DNA of 64,000 nt from Acidobacteriota bacterium. GTDB taxonomy: Bacteria > Acidobacteriota > Blastocatellia > UBA7656. The notes under the pieces were generated by a model, which was not told the DNA's origin, did no database searches, and was given only the letters and a program-made list of their open reading frames with translations. The DNA lies in assembly GCA_040754075.1 (NCBI GenBank), contig JBFMDH010000004.1:124001-188000 (forward strand), in the 5' to 3' direction. Shown in pieces: positions 16,145 through 26,099 of this stretch (position 1 is its first letter; each line of letters opens with the position of its first letter). The translations under genes were made by a program, and so were the position numbers.

Positions 16145-18676
16145 ATGCACATAAAAAAAACCGATTTTGTCGCAATGTTTAAGCGCCATCAGAGGCAATT
16201 TATCTGGTTGATGGTGGCTATGGTTCCGGCGTTGTACGCTTTGAAGGGCGTTTTCAGCCTATCCAGCGTCTTTTTTGTCCGGGATTTGGGCAGCTATTTT
16301 TACCCGCATCACTTATGGATACGACGTGCCGTGCTGGCTGGGGAACTGCCTTTGTGGAATCCGGATTCAGGTTCCGGGTATGCAACAGTTGCTGACCCTT
16401 CCTTGCAATTATTCTTTTTGCCGACGCTGCCTTTTCGGTTTTTATTGCCGGAATCGGTCGGCTTTAATTTTATGGTGGTTTTCCCATTCGTGTGCGCGGC
16501 AATCGGCACCTTTGTTTTTTTGAAGCGTCGGGTTTCTTTGCAATCGGCAGCCCTTGGCAGTATCGTCTTTTCGATTTCCGGGCCATTGCTCTCTTCCGCC
16601 AATAGCCTCAACCCTTCGACCACCGCAGCATTGATTCCGTGGTTGCTGTTGGCGACAGATAAATTAATTGAAAGTTATTCGCGGTTAAAACTGTGCGCCC
16701 TTGGTGGACTGTTTGCCTTGGGGGTTTTTGCCGGTCAGCCGGATATACTGATTTGGGAAGTGCTGCTGGTTTTGTTTTACGCCGCATTTTCGCAGGCAGG
16801 TAATTTGAAGGATTGGCGGGCGCTGCTTAAACGCGAAGGACTGGTCATTGGCAGTGGCGGTTTAGGATTATTATTATCGGCGGTTCAAATTCTTCCGCTG
16901 CTTGATGTGATGCGACGTTCACACAGAGCCTCGGGCGCGATGCTTGATGGCTGGTCTATTCATCCGTTGAATCTCTTTGAAATGATGATGCCGGGCATTT
17001 TCAGCAGCCCGCTCATTCCGTCATCGCATCTACACCCCTGGCTTTATCAACTCAACAGCGGACGCGAACCCTACCTGATGTCCATCTATCTGGGCATTAC
17101 TACTTTGATTGTGGCGCTGGTTGGCGTGGCACGCGGCGAGCCGCGACGCTGGACGAAGTTCTGGGCATTCGCCTTTCTGGTGGCTGGGTTTTTGGCGCTG
17201 GGCAATTTTACGCCGGTTTATAGCGGCTTGCGTGTCATCTTCCCGCTTTTGAATTTCTTTCGTTACCCGGCAAAGTTGACCATATTCATGGCATTTGCCG
17301 TTGCTATGCTTGCCGCGCTTGGTTTTGACGCAATCAAGGTATTAACCGAACGCCTGGCAACCGGAATCAAGATTTGGCGTGTGCCCGTAGGGTTTGCGGC
17401 AATCATTACGGTTTTCGCCGCGACCTTGACCGTACTGAGCATAGGCTTTCCGGACATCACCGGGCAATTACTGAATGTTGTCGCGACTCGCTTGGGATTG
17501 AATCAGACGACCGGAGCCTTGAGCGATATGGTTGCTGAGTTGAAACAAGCAGCTCCCCGTCTCTTGGGATTAGCAAGCTGTTCGGTCTTGCTTTTGCTGA
17601 TTGGTGTATCACAAAAGAGCCGCGCAACGCTTGCGCGAGTTGCGCTCTTCGCCGTCATTGTTTTTGATTTGCTGATTACCAATGCGTCAATCAATCCGAC
17701 TATTGAACTGTCGCAGATTCGCGAACCCGATTGGGTCGCAGCCGTTCGGCAACATCCGACCGCCAGAATTTTTGTTGATGATCAATCCGGTATTTCTCCT
17801 GCGCCGGTATCCGCGCAATTCAATTTTTACCTGCCGCCGGATATGTCTTTATCGATGGCAGATGCGCTCTATCACAAAGAGATTCCCTATAACGCTATAA
17901 AATATGGTTTGCGTGACGCGGTGATCGTGGATGTTACGAAACTGCGGGCGGCGGAATATACGCAATTGATCAAGCTGTTTCGCGCCAAGGATGGCGAATC
18001 GCGAACCCGCTTTTTGCAACGAACCGGGGTGCGCTATTTTTTGCAACCCGAACCGCCAGCCGGTCAGTTTAGGCTCATTCAACCGGTGCCAATTTTTGCG
18101 ACGGATAAAATGGCGCTCTACGAATGTCCCAATGCGCTTGCGCGTGTCTCAGTGGTTCAGGAAGCCGAAATTGAACCGAACCTGACGGCGCAATTTGATA
18201 AACTCTTTACCGCCGATTTCGATGCCGCAAAAACCGTTCTGCTTGATAAAACCCCACCGGCTGCGGTTGGCATAGCGAACGAGGCTAACGCCGCCTCGGC
18301 AACGATTATCGAAGATGGAAATTCGCATTTGAGTATTCGGGCGAGCGCCCCGGAAGGTGGTGCATATTTATTGTTGCGCGATTCTTACGACCCGAACTGG
18401 CAGGTTGAAGTGGATGGCGCAAGCGCCCCGCTGTTGCGCGCTAACGGCTTATACAGAGCTGTGCGATTTGCTCAGGGCGAACATACCATTCGTTTTACCT
18501 ATCGTCCGACGCCGCTTTTTTATGGTGCGGCGATTTCCTTACTGACGGCATTGCTGCTGACCGTTCTGGTGTGGCGCGAATGGCGGAAGGCGAAGGTGAC
18601 AGACGCCTCTATCACCAAGGAAAATCCAGTTATCGCCGAGCCGGAACCGGTTTTTACCCGGCAAGCCAGCGAATAA
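16145..18676 (+). CDS. YfhO-family membrane protein
   Basis: This 843-residue multi-pass protein has a first helix at about 18-40, then the outside loop FFVRDLGSYFYPHHLWIRRA and PLWNPDSGSGYATVADP, characteristic of YfhO/GT-C-like proteins. It has around twelve hydrophobic segments up to about residue 520. A soluble extracytoplasmic part follows (GAYLLLRDSYDPNWQVEVDG), then a final helix (about 795-815). In Firmicutes YfhO is linked to glycosylation of lipoteichoic acid; a Gram-negative role in envelope glycan transfer is only inferred. It may be functionally paired with the PTPS-related neighbour. Confidence 0.82.
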   Translation: MHIKKTDFVAMFKRHQRQFIWLMVAMVPALYALKGVFSLSSVFFVRDLGSYFYPHHLWIRRAVLAGELPLWNPDSGSGYATVADPSLQLFFLPTLPFRFLLPESVGFNFMVVFPFVCAAIGTFVFLKRRVSLQSAALGSIVFSISGPLLSSANSLNPSTTAALIPWLLLATDKLIESYSRLKLCALGGLFALGVFAGQPDILIWEVLLVLFYAAFSQAGNLKDWRALLKREGLVIGSGGLGLLLSAVQILPLLDVMRRSHRASGAMLDGWSIHPLNLFEMMMPGIFSSPLIPSSHLHPWLYQLNSGREPYLMSIYLGITTLIVALVGVARGEPRRWTKFWAFAFLVAGFLALGNFTPVYSGLRVIFPLLNFFRYPAKLTIFMAFAVAMLAALGFDAIKVLTERLATGIKIWRVPVGFAAIITVFAATLTVLSIGFPDITGQLLNVVATRLGLNQTTGALSDMVAELKQAAPRLLGLASCSVLLLLIGVSQKSRATLARVALFAVIVFDLLITNASINPTIELSQIREPDWVAAVRQHPTARIFVDDQSGISPAPVSAQFNFYLPPDMSLSMADALYHKEIPYNAIKYGLRDAVIVDVTKLRAAEYTQLIKLFRAKDGESRTRFLQRTGVRYFLQPEPPAGQFRLIQPVPIFATDKMALYECPNALARVSVVQEAEIEPNLTAQFDKLFTADFDAAKTVLLDKTPPAAVGIANEANAASATIIEDGNSHLSIRASAPEGGAYLLLRDSYDPNWQVEVDGASAPLLRANGLYRAVRFAQGEHTIRFTYRPTPLFYGAAISLLTALLLTVLVWREWRKAKVTDASITKENPVIAEPEPVFTRQASE

Positions 18677-18677
18677 A

Positions 18678-19784
18678 TCAAGGATGCGCGGTTTCACTGA
18701 CGATGATTGAAGGCGGGCTTTGATTTTGAAAGGTATCGACGGCGCTGACACGGTAGAAATATTTTTTATCAATCGTGACCCGCATATCTTGAAAGGTGGT
18801 TTCCTTCACCGGTTGGGCGTTTAATTTTACCCAACTCATTTCATCCGCAGCTTCCGATTCGGCTCGATAAATGAAATAACCGACAACATCCGATTCCGTT
18901 GACGAGGGCCAGAACAGGCTGATGGTGCCGTTTGCCGAAGCGATGGATACCGGTTCAGGGGTTGACGGCGCAAAGCTATCGATGGGGGTGAAGTTCACCA
19001 CCTCGCTATCGGCGCTTTCAATGAGTCCATTGCGACCCTGTGATAAAGCGCGAACGACATAGGCATATTCGGTTTTATATTGGAATGTTCGGTCAATAAA
19101 CCGCGAGTCGGTTAGCGGTTCGTCATTGAGCGGTTTGCCGCGGTCGAGTTTGCGATTGGCTTTGACGCGATAAAGGTTATAGCCAGCCACTGCCGAAGGG
19201 GTTGAACCATCGACATTGGTTGCCGAAGGTGCCCATTCGATCAACACTTCGCCTTGACCTTTGTTGGTCGCCTGCAAATTGCCTGGCGGCGCGGCAACCA
19301 CCGCGACAAGTTCGAGCGCCACGGTGTTGGAAAATGCTGCCTGTTGCCCGCGTTTATTGACATAGCGCACGGCGTAACGCAACCGCAGGTTGGCGCGCGC
19401 TTGATTGGGATTGATGGAATCGGTGAATTGCAGATTGCCGACAGTTTGCGCCTGCGCTTCGATGGTGGCGCGGTCTAAAACGCCGATGATTTCCGCGTCG
19501 GTTTCATATTCGACGGCGTCAAGCACGGGCGCTTCATCAGGTCGTTCGGTTAAACGATAAACATCAACGCGGGCGATGTGGTTGGCGTCTGTCTCTTTTT
19601 TGTTGAGCGGCGGCAACGACCAGGTCAGTAAAATTTTCGCGCCGCGTTGAATAGCCGCAAGGTCTGTGGCGCGTTCCGTAAGGCGCGCGGGCGGAATGGG
19701 ATTTCCGGGCTTGCCGCAAGCCGAAAAGAAAAGGCAAAAGGCAAAAGGCAAAAGGCAAAAGGCAAAAGGGCGGAGTTGCAACAT
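18678..19784 (-). CDS. Fibronectin type III lipoprotein with repeat-derived signal peptide
   Basis: The start at 19784 gives MLQLRPFAFC, then a hydrophobic run and the lipobox FSACGKPGNP (Cys23). The mature ~345 residues contain about three FN3 modules, recognisable by ILLTWSLPP, VLIEWAPSATN with GYNLYRVK, and ISLFWPSSTESDVVGYFIYRAE. Such lipoproteins usually sit at the outer membrane and mediate adhesion or complex assembly. The signal-peptide core is encoded by tandem AAAAGGC heptamers (19729-19770). A longer in-frame start at 19973 exists but begins in the repeat arm at the end of hslU and lacks a signal. No clear ribosome binding site is visible, so the start rests on the signal peptide. 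Confidence 0.78.
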   Translation of the reverse strand: MLQLRPFAFCLLPFAFCLFFSACGKPGNPIPPARLTERATDLAAIQRGAKILLTWSLPPLNKKETDANHIARVDVYRLTERPDEAPVLDAVEYETDAEIIGVLDRATIEAQAQTVGNLQFTDSINPNQARANLRLRYAVRYVNKRGQQAAFSNTVALELVAVVAAPPGNLQATNKGQGEVLIEWAPSATNVDGSTPSAVAGYNLYRVKANRKLDRGKPLNDEPLTDSRFIDRTFQYKTEYAYVVRALSQGRNGLIESADSEVVNFTPIDSFAPSTPEPVSIASANGTISLFWPSSTESDVVGYFIYRAESEAADEMSWVKLNAQPVKETTFQDMRVTIDKKYFYRVSAVDTFQNQSPPSIIVSETAHP

Positions 19785-19995
19785 TTGTGTTGAACGAAAA
19801 ATAAATTTTGAATTCCGCGAAAGGCTAAGGTCAAAACCACCCATTAAGTTGGAATTATTGGTTGGTCTTTCCTCTTGCTGATAATTTTCAGGGAACGTTT
19901 GTAAAAATTCTGTTGCAAATGATTGTTCAATTACCTGAAGCAATTGTTTGCAGCCCACTTTTGCCTTTTGCACTTTGCCTTTTGCCTTTTGCCTT
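19729..19995. repeat. Inverted AAAAGGC heptamer arrays flanking the hslU-lipoprotein junction
   Basis: Five exact AAAAGGC heptamers plus one near copy lie at 19729-19770. The complementary TTTTGCC words, including one variant, occupy about 19958-19995. The ~187 bp between them holds the 5' leader of the lipoprotein gene. The right array overlaps the hslU stop codon, and the left array codes for the lipoprotein signal peptide. Confidence 0.9.
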
Positions 19996-21397
19996 ACAGA
20001 ATGTAGCGACTGAGGTCTTCGTTTTTGACGATTTCAGCGAGTTGTTTGGTGACGTATTCGGCGTTGATGACCACGTCTTTGTCTTTGAGGTCGGGACCTT
20101 CAAAAGAATATTCATCAAGCAAGTGTTCCATAATCGTGTGCAAACGTCGCGCGCCGATGTCTTCGGTCTGTTCGTTTACGGAAAACGCGAAACGCGCGAT
20201 GGCATCGATGGCGTCGTCTGTGAAGCTTAAATCAATCTCTTCGGTGCCGAGCAACGCTTTGTATTGACTGACCAGTGAATTTTTCGGCTCCACCAGAATG
20301 CGTTTGAAATCGTCGATGGTTAAGGGTTGCAGTTCGACGCGAATCGGGAAACGTCCCTGTAGTTCAGGAATCAAATCCGAAGGTTTGGAAACGTGAAATG
20401 CGCCAGCCGCGATGAACAGGATGTGGTCGGTTTTCACCATGCCGTAACGGGTGTTGACGGTGGTGCCTTCAACGATGGGGAGCAGATCGCGCTGCACCCC
20501 TTCACGCGAAACATCGGGTCCTTGCCCGCCTTCGCGCCCCGCGACCTTATCGATTTCATCAAGAAAGACGATGCCTGAAGATTCGACGCGCTCAATCGCC
20601 AGCCGCGCAACTTGATCGAGGTCAATCAATTTCTGCTGTTCTTCTTCGGTTAAATACTGTAGGGCTTCTTCGACATTGAGGCTTTTTTTCTTGGGGCGCG
20701 AGCCGAACATATTCGGGAACATATCGCGCAAATTGATGTCCATCTCTTCGATGCCCTGTGGGGTGTAGATTTCAAAATGACCGGGGTTGTTGCGCTCCTG
20801 CACTTCGATTTCAACCATGCGCGAATTGAGACGGCCTTCGCGGAGTTGCTGACGGAATTTCTCGCGAGTGCGTTCAAGATGGTCGGTTTGTTCGGATGCC
20901 GTGGGAAAGCCGATGTCGGGCGAGTCTTCAGTGGAACGATTGCGCGGCAACAACAAATCAAGTAGACGCTCTTCGGCATTGTGCCTGGCTTTCTCTTCGA
21001 CCTCTTTAATCTTTTCTTCGCGTACCAGGTCGATGCCCATATCCAACAGGTCGCGAATGATCGATTCGACATCGCGCCCGACATAGCCGACCTCTGTGAA
21101 TTTTGACGCTTCAACTTTATAGAATGGCGAATTCGATAATTTGGCGAGGCGTCGGGCAATTTCGGTTTTTCCGATGCCGGTTGAACCAATCATGATGATA
21201 TTTTTGGGCATGACGTCTTGCGCCATATCCGCCGGTAGTTTTTTACGGCGCACACGATTACGCAAAGCGATGGCAACGGCGCGTTTGGCGGCGTGTTGCC
21301 CGACAACATATTTGTTCAACTCGTTGACGATTTCTCGCGGCGTCATCTCATCGAGTCGGGGTTGCGCTTCTACATCTCCTGATAAATAAATAACCAT
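19994..21397 (-). CDS. hslU: HslU, ATPase of the HslVU protease
   Basis: This 467-residue AAA+ unfoldase of the ClpY family contains LDEMTPREIVNELNKYVVGQ at the start, Walker A GSTGIGKTEI at 71-80 and Walker B IVFLDEIDK near 277. The family-specific I-domain lies between them, and the sensor/C-terminal motif is DIGARRLHTIMEHLLDEYSFEG near 430. It ends EDLSRYIL, the conserved C-terminal tail that docks into HslV. The gene lies 108 bp downstream of hslV on the same strand, as in typical hslVU operons. A heptamer-repeat region fills the gap. Confidence 0.95.
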   Translation of the reverse strand: MVIYLSGDVEAQPRLDEMTPREIVNELNKYVVGQHAAKRAVAIALRNRVRRKKLPADMAQDVMPKNIIMIGSTGIGKTEIARRLAKLSNSPFYKVEASKFTEVGYVGRDVESIIRDLLDMGIDLVREEKIKEVEEKARHNAEERLLDLLLPRNRSTEDSPDIGFPTASEQTDHLERTREKFRQQLREGRLNSRMVEIEVQERNNPGHFEIYTPQGIEEMDINLRDMFPNMFGSRPKKKSLNVEEALQYLTEEEQQKLIDLDQVARLAIERVESSGIVFLDEIDKVAGREGGQGPDVSREGVQRDLLPIVEGTTVNTRYGMVKTDHILFIAAGAFHVSKPSDLIPELQGRFPIRVELQPLTIDDFKRILVEPKNSLVSQYKALLGTEEIDLSFTDDAIDAIARFAFSVNEQTEDIGARRLHTIMEHLLDEYSFEGPDLKDKDVVINAEYVTKQLAEIVKNEDLSRYIL

Positions 21398-21402
21398 AAA
21401 AT

Positions 21403-21500
21403 TTTTGTGCTTTGTGCTTTGTACTTTGTGCTTTGCTCAAGTGATTGCATTTACTCTTTCAATCACAGCGCCAAGCGCCAAGCGCCAAGCACAAAGTACC
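21403..21500. repeat. Heptamer-word repeats between hslV and hslU
   Basis: TTTGTGC words run from about 21403 to 21435 and GCCAAGC words from about 21467 to 21500. The second block ends AAGCACAAAGTACC, the inverse of GGTACTTTGTGCTT in the first, so the outer parts pair. GTGATTG and CAATCAC form an inner pair. Confidence 0.8.
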
Positions 21501-21505
21501 AATTC

Positions 21506-22069
21506 TTAAATCTCTTCAATCGTAATATTGTTATTCGTATAGATACAAACTTCCCCGGCGATTTTCATTGATTCTTCGGCAATCTCTCTGGCTGACAAAT
21601 TGGTTTTACGCAGTAAGGCGCGCGCCGCAGAAAGCGCAAAGGGTCCGCCGGAACCGATGGCTAAAATGCCGTCGTCGGGTTCGATGACATCGCCGCCGCC
21701 AGAAATCAATAGCGAAGTATTGGCATCAGCGACAATCAACATGGCTTCGAGATTGCGCAGGTATTTATCGGTGCGCCATTCTTTGCCAAGTTCAACGGCA
21801 GCGCGTTGCAGTTGTCCGTGATATTGTTCGAGCTTGGCTTCAAAGCGCGCAAACAGGGTGAAGGCATCGGCGGTCGAGCCGGCAAAACCGGCAATGACTT
21901 TATCGTTGTAAAGGCGGCGAACTTTACGCGCTTTGCCTTTCATGACGGTATTTTGCAAAGAGACTTGTCCGTCGCCTGCAACCGCAACTTTGCCATCTTT
22001 GCGAACCGATAGAATGGTTGTGCTGCGAATTTTATTTGTGGGTTCAGGATTTAAATGATTCTGCTGCAT
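21506..22069 (-). CDS. hslV: HslV, proteolytic subunit of HslVU, with N-terminal extension
   Basis: This 187-residue protein belongs to the Ntn-hydrolase proteasome-like family. The [21 protein letters not shown] start of the fold, [17 protein letters not shown], and [16 protein letters not shown] are all present. The catalytic residue is the first Thr of the TTI motif (Thr17), which must become N-terminal. Here 16 residues precede it ([10 protein letters not shown] then TNKIRS) and no usable start codon lies closer, so the proenzyme must be trimmed beyond Met removal. It precedes hslU on the same strand. Confidence 0.94.
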   Translation of the reverse strand: MQQNHLNPEPTNKIRSTTILSVRKDGKVAVAGDGQVSLQNTVMKGKARKVRRLYNDKVIAGFAGSTADAFTLFARFEAKLEQYHGQLQRAAVELGKEWRTDKYLRNLEAMLIVADANTSLLISGGGDVIEPDDGILAIGSGGPFALSAARALLRKTNLSAREIAEESMKIAGEVCIYTNNNITIEEI

Positions 22070-22102
22070 AAATGCTGACTATAAGATTGCCCCACGAGGT
22101 TG

Positions 22103-23635
22103 TCAAATGATGGCTAAACGACTGATATGGCGCATTCTTACCGCTTTCAACAGGTGATGTATGAAATCTGCTTCTTCAATCTTTATCCCCTCTTGCACAT
22201 TCTCACTGCTTTCAACAGGTGATGTATCGACATCAGCGATTTCCAGTAAAGCGAACCGCGTCCCATCTTCTACGGCGAGTTCGCTAAGCAACACATGAAA
22301 ATGCCCGTTGTGTGGTTGCAGATATTTTGAATGTGAATTGAGCAGGTTGGTAACCTTGATTTCATTTTGCGGGTGGTGCAGTTTGGCTGCGGCTGTGAGA
22401 TTCAAGGGTACGGAATTCAACTGATGCCAGGCATCGGAAATTTGTCCGAGATAAATGACGGTTCGGTCTTCCAGAGTTCTGGAAAATGAAACGACGCCGT
22501 AAATATCGCTGTTGAATAATTGAAAGTCACCTTTGGCGAAGGCTTCATGGCAAGTGGCTCTGAGTATTTGGTGATAAGCGGACTTTAAGGCAAAGTCGTC
22601 GGTTTCGTCAGTAAGCGGGCGCAATCGTTGAACGGGGAGGCGCTCGCGGCGTCCTTCCATTTGCCCTTCGTGAATGAGTGCCGAACCGGGAAGCGCAAGA
22701 ATCAATGCTGCGACAGCAAGGTTATAATGATGGTCGAAAAGTCCTGCGGCGCGTTCTTCATCATGATTTTCAATGAAGTAGACCGATTTATGCAGCGCGT
22801 CAATATCGCGCACCAGTCGCGTCGTCACCAGCGCGGCGTTGCGGTCAACGAGCGCGTCATACAATTTCTTTTCATATGCGACATCAAATCCCAATTCAAG
22901 AAGGGCAGGCTCTTTATCCCAATAGCTTTCGGCAATAAAGATGAATTCGGGGTTCTCGGACTTTACGGCGTGAATCGCTTCGCCCCAGAACTCTTGCGGA
23001 AAACGCGCTTCAAACCAGTCATCGGAAGCCAGCGGATACCATTGCTGGCGAAAATAGTCGCGAAGCACGAGCATTGCCATATCGCAACGGATGCCATCTG
23101 CCATGCGCGAGATGCGCTTTAGGGTTTTAATCAAATAGGCGCGCAATTTCGGATTGGTGTAATCAAGTTGCGCGGTGTCGTGCCAGGGCGGGAAATAGGG
23201 GTCGCGTCCGAAGGCGAAAACTTCACCGGATTTGTGATAGAAAAAATCGCCGGTATTTTGTTTGCGCACCTTGGGATTGCTGCGCAGGAAAAATTCGGGG
23301 TGCGATTTAATCCAGGCACAATCAATCGCCATGTGATTCGATACAAAATCAACCAGCACCTTTAACCCGACAGCATGGGCGCGACTTACTAACTCCATAA
23401 AAGCTTTTTTGCCACCAAGCTTCGGGTTAATTTTGTAATCCGGTAATGCGTAAGGAGACCCTTCAAAATCATCAGCATAAATTTTCGAGATGGCGATAGC
23501 GGCTTTGCTGATTTTCCAAACCCCCATTAACCAGATGGCTTCAAAGCCCAGTTCTTTTAGGTAAGTTAATTCTGAATCAGTTATTTGCTCGAAGTGTGAG
23601 CAGTGAACGCGGGTGTTGATTTCGTATATTTTCAA
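22103..23635 (-). CDS. GH13 alpha-amylase-family glycoside hydrolase
   Basis: This 510-residue (beta/alpha)8 enzyme of family GH13 has YEINTRVH at strand 1, VLVDFVSNHMA (region I), GIRCDMAML with the nucleophile Asp near 187 (region II), FIAESYW with the acid/base Glu near 235 (region III), and FIENHDEE with the transition-state Asp near 290 (region IV). It has no signal peptide, so it is cytoplasmic and probably acts on glycogen or trehalose-type alpha-glucans. The last ~40 residues derive from a 65-bp-offset duplication and are probably not part of the ancestral fold. Confidence 0.88.
   Translation of the reverse strand: MKIYEINTRVHCSHFEQITDSELTYLKELGFEAIWLMGVWKISKAAIAISKIYADDFEGSPYALPDYKINPKLGGKKAFMELVSRAHAVGLKVLVDFVSNHMAIDCAWIKSHPEFFLRSNPKVRKQNTGDFFYHKSGEVFAFGRDPYFPPWHDTAQLDYTNPKLRAYLIKTLKRISRMADGIRCDMAMLVLRDYFRQQWYPLASDDWFEARFPQEFWGEAIHAVKSENPEFIFIAESYWDKEPALLELGFDVAYEKKLYDALVDRNAALVTTRLVRDIDALHKSVYFIENHDEERAAGLFDHHYNLAVAALILALPGSALIHEGQMEGRRERLPVQRLRPLTDETDDFALKSAYHQILRATCHEAFAKGDFQLFNSDIYGVVSFSRTLEDRTVIYLGQISDAWHQLNSVPLNLTAAAKLHHPQNEIKVTNLLNSHSKYLQPHNGHFHVLLSELAVEDGTRFALLEIADVDTSPVESSENVQEGIKIEEADFIHHLLKAVRMRHISRLAII
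22130..22227. repeat. Imperfect 33-bp direct repeat at the GH13 gene end
   Basis: Bases 22130-22162 and 22195-22227 are near-identical. The last 20 bp of each (GCTTTCAACAGGTGATGTAT) match exactly and about three differences lie in the rest. The 65-bp offset is not a multiple of three, so the two copies are translated in different frames of the same gene. Confidence 0.9.
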
Positions 23636-23754
23636 GATTGTGTCCTTTTTCTACCCACCTCTAAAAATCGCTAATAAAAATTAACCAAAGCTCTGAAGGG
23701 TTGCGAATTATTGCTAGAAAACATCTTAATCGTCAGGATTTGCATCTAGCTACT

Positions 23755-23781
23755 TCACACAATATATTGTATGATGTGTGA
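23755..23781. promoter_or_regulatory. Operator-like palindrome upstream of rpoD
   Basis: TCACAC (23755-23760) and GTGTGA (23776-23781) are inverted. Inside lies the perfect 12-bp palindrome ACAATATATTGT (23759-23770). TTGACG follows at 23782-23787 and could be a -35 box, with a poor -10. The site lies in the 262-bp gap between the divergent GH13 and rpoD genes. Confidence 0.45.
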
Positions 23782-23897
23782 TTGACGCTCATATTATTTG
23801 AAGCATCATAGGCTGTCAACCAGCACCACTGGAAGATTATGCTACTGTTTAATTTAACACAGTCATTTGAGAAGGTCTTATCCACACGAGAGGAATA

Positions 23898-25592
23898 ATG
23901 AAAGTTAGAGTAGATAAGGATTTAATGCTAAGTACATCTGACGATAGCAACGAGGATTTTGCTCCCACCGGAGATATTGAGCGCATCGTTGCAGAGATTG
24001 ATGAGGAGAACAGCGAAGCGCTCTGGGAAGCTGTCGGCGGTGAAGAGGAAGAGGTTTCTGAACCTACGGAAGAACCCTCTGATGAGATAGATGTTGATTT
24101 GGAACCCGGCAAGGACGAATCCCTTGACCCCATGCGCCTCTATTTACGCGAGATGAGTTCGGTTCCGTTGCTTACACGTGAAGATGAAATTCGTATCGCC
24201 AAAAGGATAGAGCGCGGCAACAAACGCATCTATAAAGCTCTGTCGCGGTCGTTTATTACTTTAGAAGAATTGAAGCGCCTGCATGACCTGCTGCTTGAAG
24301 GTGAAATCAATCCGGGCGATGTTGTCGATATTGCCACCGACCCCGAAGCCGAAGAGGCTTTGGAAGAGCAAAAGGAAGAGATTCGCCTGAAAGTGTTGGA
24401 AGAGTTTGGCGAGATTCTCAAGATTCACGAAAAGCTGCTGAAACTCTATGCCAAGATTGAAGCCGAACCGAAATCTTCAAAGAAACTCAAAAAGATGCGT
24501 CGGCAATATGCCCATGAATTGATTGAGGTTTCGCGACGTGTCCGGGTCTTCAGTTTCAGCATGGAAGCCAAACGTCGGTTCACGGAATCCATTGAAGCGG
24601 TGGTCAAACAGATTCGCGATTCGGAAAATCAAATCAATAAAGCTGAGAACAAAATTCAAAAGATTGAGCAGGCAATTGACTCGAAACGTCGCAAACGTGA
24701 CGCCAAAACTCAGGAAGAATTAAAAGACCTTGACCGAATCAAACGGGCAGCGCGCAAAATTTTGCGCGACATCGAGAAGCATTATGCCAAATCGACGGTT
24801 GAGATTAAACGCACCTTGCAAACCATGGTCATCGCCGAAGCCGAAGTCGAACAGGCGAAACGCGAAATGATTGAAGCCAATTTACGTTTGGTGATTTCGA
24901 TTGCCAAAAATTATATCAATCGCGGATTGCACTTTTTGGATTTGATTCAGGAAGGCAACATCGGCTTGATGCGCGCGGTTGAAAAATTCGACTGGCGACG
25001 CGGTTATAAATTTTCGACCTATGCGACGTGGTGGATTCGCCAGGCGGTGACGCGCGCCATTGCCGACCAGGGGCGCACGATTCGCGTGCCGGTTCACATG
25101 GTCGAAGTTATCAACAAGATTTTGCGCACCCAGCGATTGATGGTTCAGGAACTCGGACGCGAACCGACACACGACGAGTTGGCGCGGCGTGTAGACATGC
25201 CGGCATGGAAAGTTCGCAAGGCGTTAAAGATTGCCCAGCAACCGATTTCGCTGGAAACGCCAATCGGTGATGATGGCGAAACCACGATTGCCAGTTTCAT
25301 TGAAGACCGGCGTTCGGCGAACCCCGCGGATACGGCAATCACCAATAATTTGCGCGAACTCACCGAAGATGTGCTATCAACGCTGACGCCTCGCGAAAAA
25401 GAGATTATCAAGATGCGTTTCGGCTTAGACCAATCGGGCGAAGAGCGCACCCTCGAAGAAGTCGGCAAACATTTCAACGTCACCCGCGAACGCATTCGCC
25501 AGATTGAAGCGAAAGCCCTGGCGAAGTTGCGCCATCCGACCCGTTCGCGAAGACTGCGTGCCTTTCTCGACGGCAATGTGATGGCTCCTTAA
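23898..25592 (+). CDS. rpoD: Primary sigma factor RpoD (sigma-70)
   Basis: This 564-residue protein has an acidic N-terminus, then region 1.2 ([21 protein letters not shown]) near residue 76 and a long charged non-conserved segment. Region 2 follows ([40 protein letters not shown]), with 2.4 as [19 protein letters not shown]. Region 3 ([13 protein letters not shown]) and region 4 with the helix-turn-helix [20 protein letters not shown] come next. It begins after GAGAGGAATA. It directs housekeeping transcription. Its own strong terminator lies 40 bp after the stop. Confidence 0.96.
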   Translation: MKVRVDKDLMLSTSDDSNEDFAPTGDIERIVAEIDEENSEALWEAVGGEEEEVSEPTEEPSDEIDVDLEPGKDESLDPMRLYLREMSSVPLLTREDEIRIAKRIERGNKRIYKALSRSFITLEELKRLHDLLLEGEINPGDVVDIATDPEAEEALEEQKEEIRLKVLEEFGEILKIHEKLLKLYAKIEAEPKSSKKLKKMRRQYAHELIEVSRRVRVFSFSMEAKRRFTESIEAVVKQIRDSENQINKAENKIQKIEQAIDSKRRKRDAKTQEELKDLDRIKRAARKILRDIEKHYAKSTVEIKRTLQTMVIAEAEVEQAKREMIEANLRLVISIAKNYINRGLHFLDLIQEGNIGLMRAVEKFDWRRGYKFSTYATWWIRQAVTRAIADQGRTIRVPVHMVEVINKILRTQRLMVQELGREPTHDELARRVDMPAWKVRKALKIAQQPISLETPIGDDGETTIASFIEDRRSANPADTAITNNLRELTEDVLSTLTPREKEIIKMRFGLDQSGEERTLEEVGKHFNVTRERIRQIEAKALAKLRHPTRSRRLRAFLDGNVMAP

Positions 25593-25631
25593 TAGCGTAG
25601 GTCTGAGTTGGTCAAAGCGTTTAACCCGCAA

Positions 25632-25669
25632 GCGGCGAAGCGAAAATTAAAAACGCTTCGCCGCCTTTT
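25632..25669 (+). terminator. Intrinsic terminator of rpoD
   Basis: GCGGCGAAGCG (25632-25642) pairs perfectly with CGCTTCGCCGC (25654-25664) around an 11-nt A-rich loop. CTTTTG follows. Confidence 0.88.
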
Positions 25670-25680
25670 GCATTAAAGGT

Positions 25681-25710
25681 TTGACACCTTTTATCGGCGT
25701 TTGGTAAGTT
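25681..25710 (+). promoter_or_regulatory. Putative tRNA-Val promoter
   Basis: TTGACA (25681-25686) and TAAGTT (25705-25710) are 18 bp apart. The tRNA begins 17 bp after the -10 box. Confidence 0.55.
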
Positions 25711-25726
25711 CAAACTTTGAAATTTT

Positions 25727-26099
<373 letters not shown>

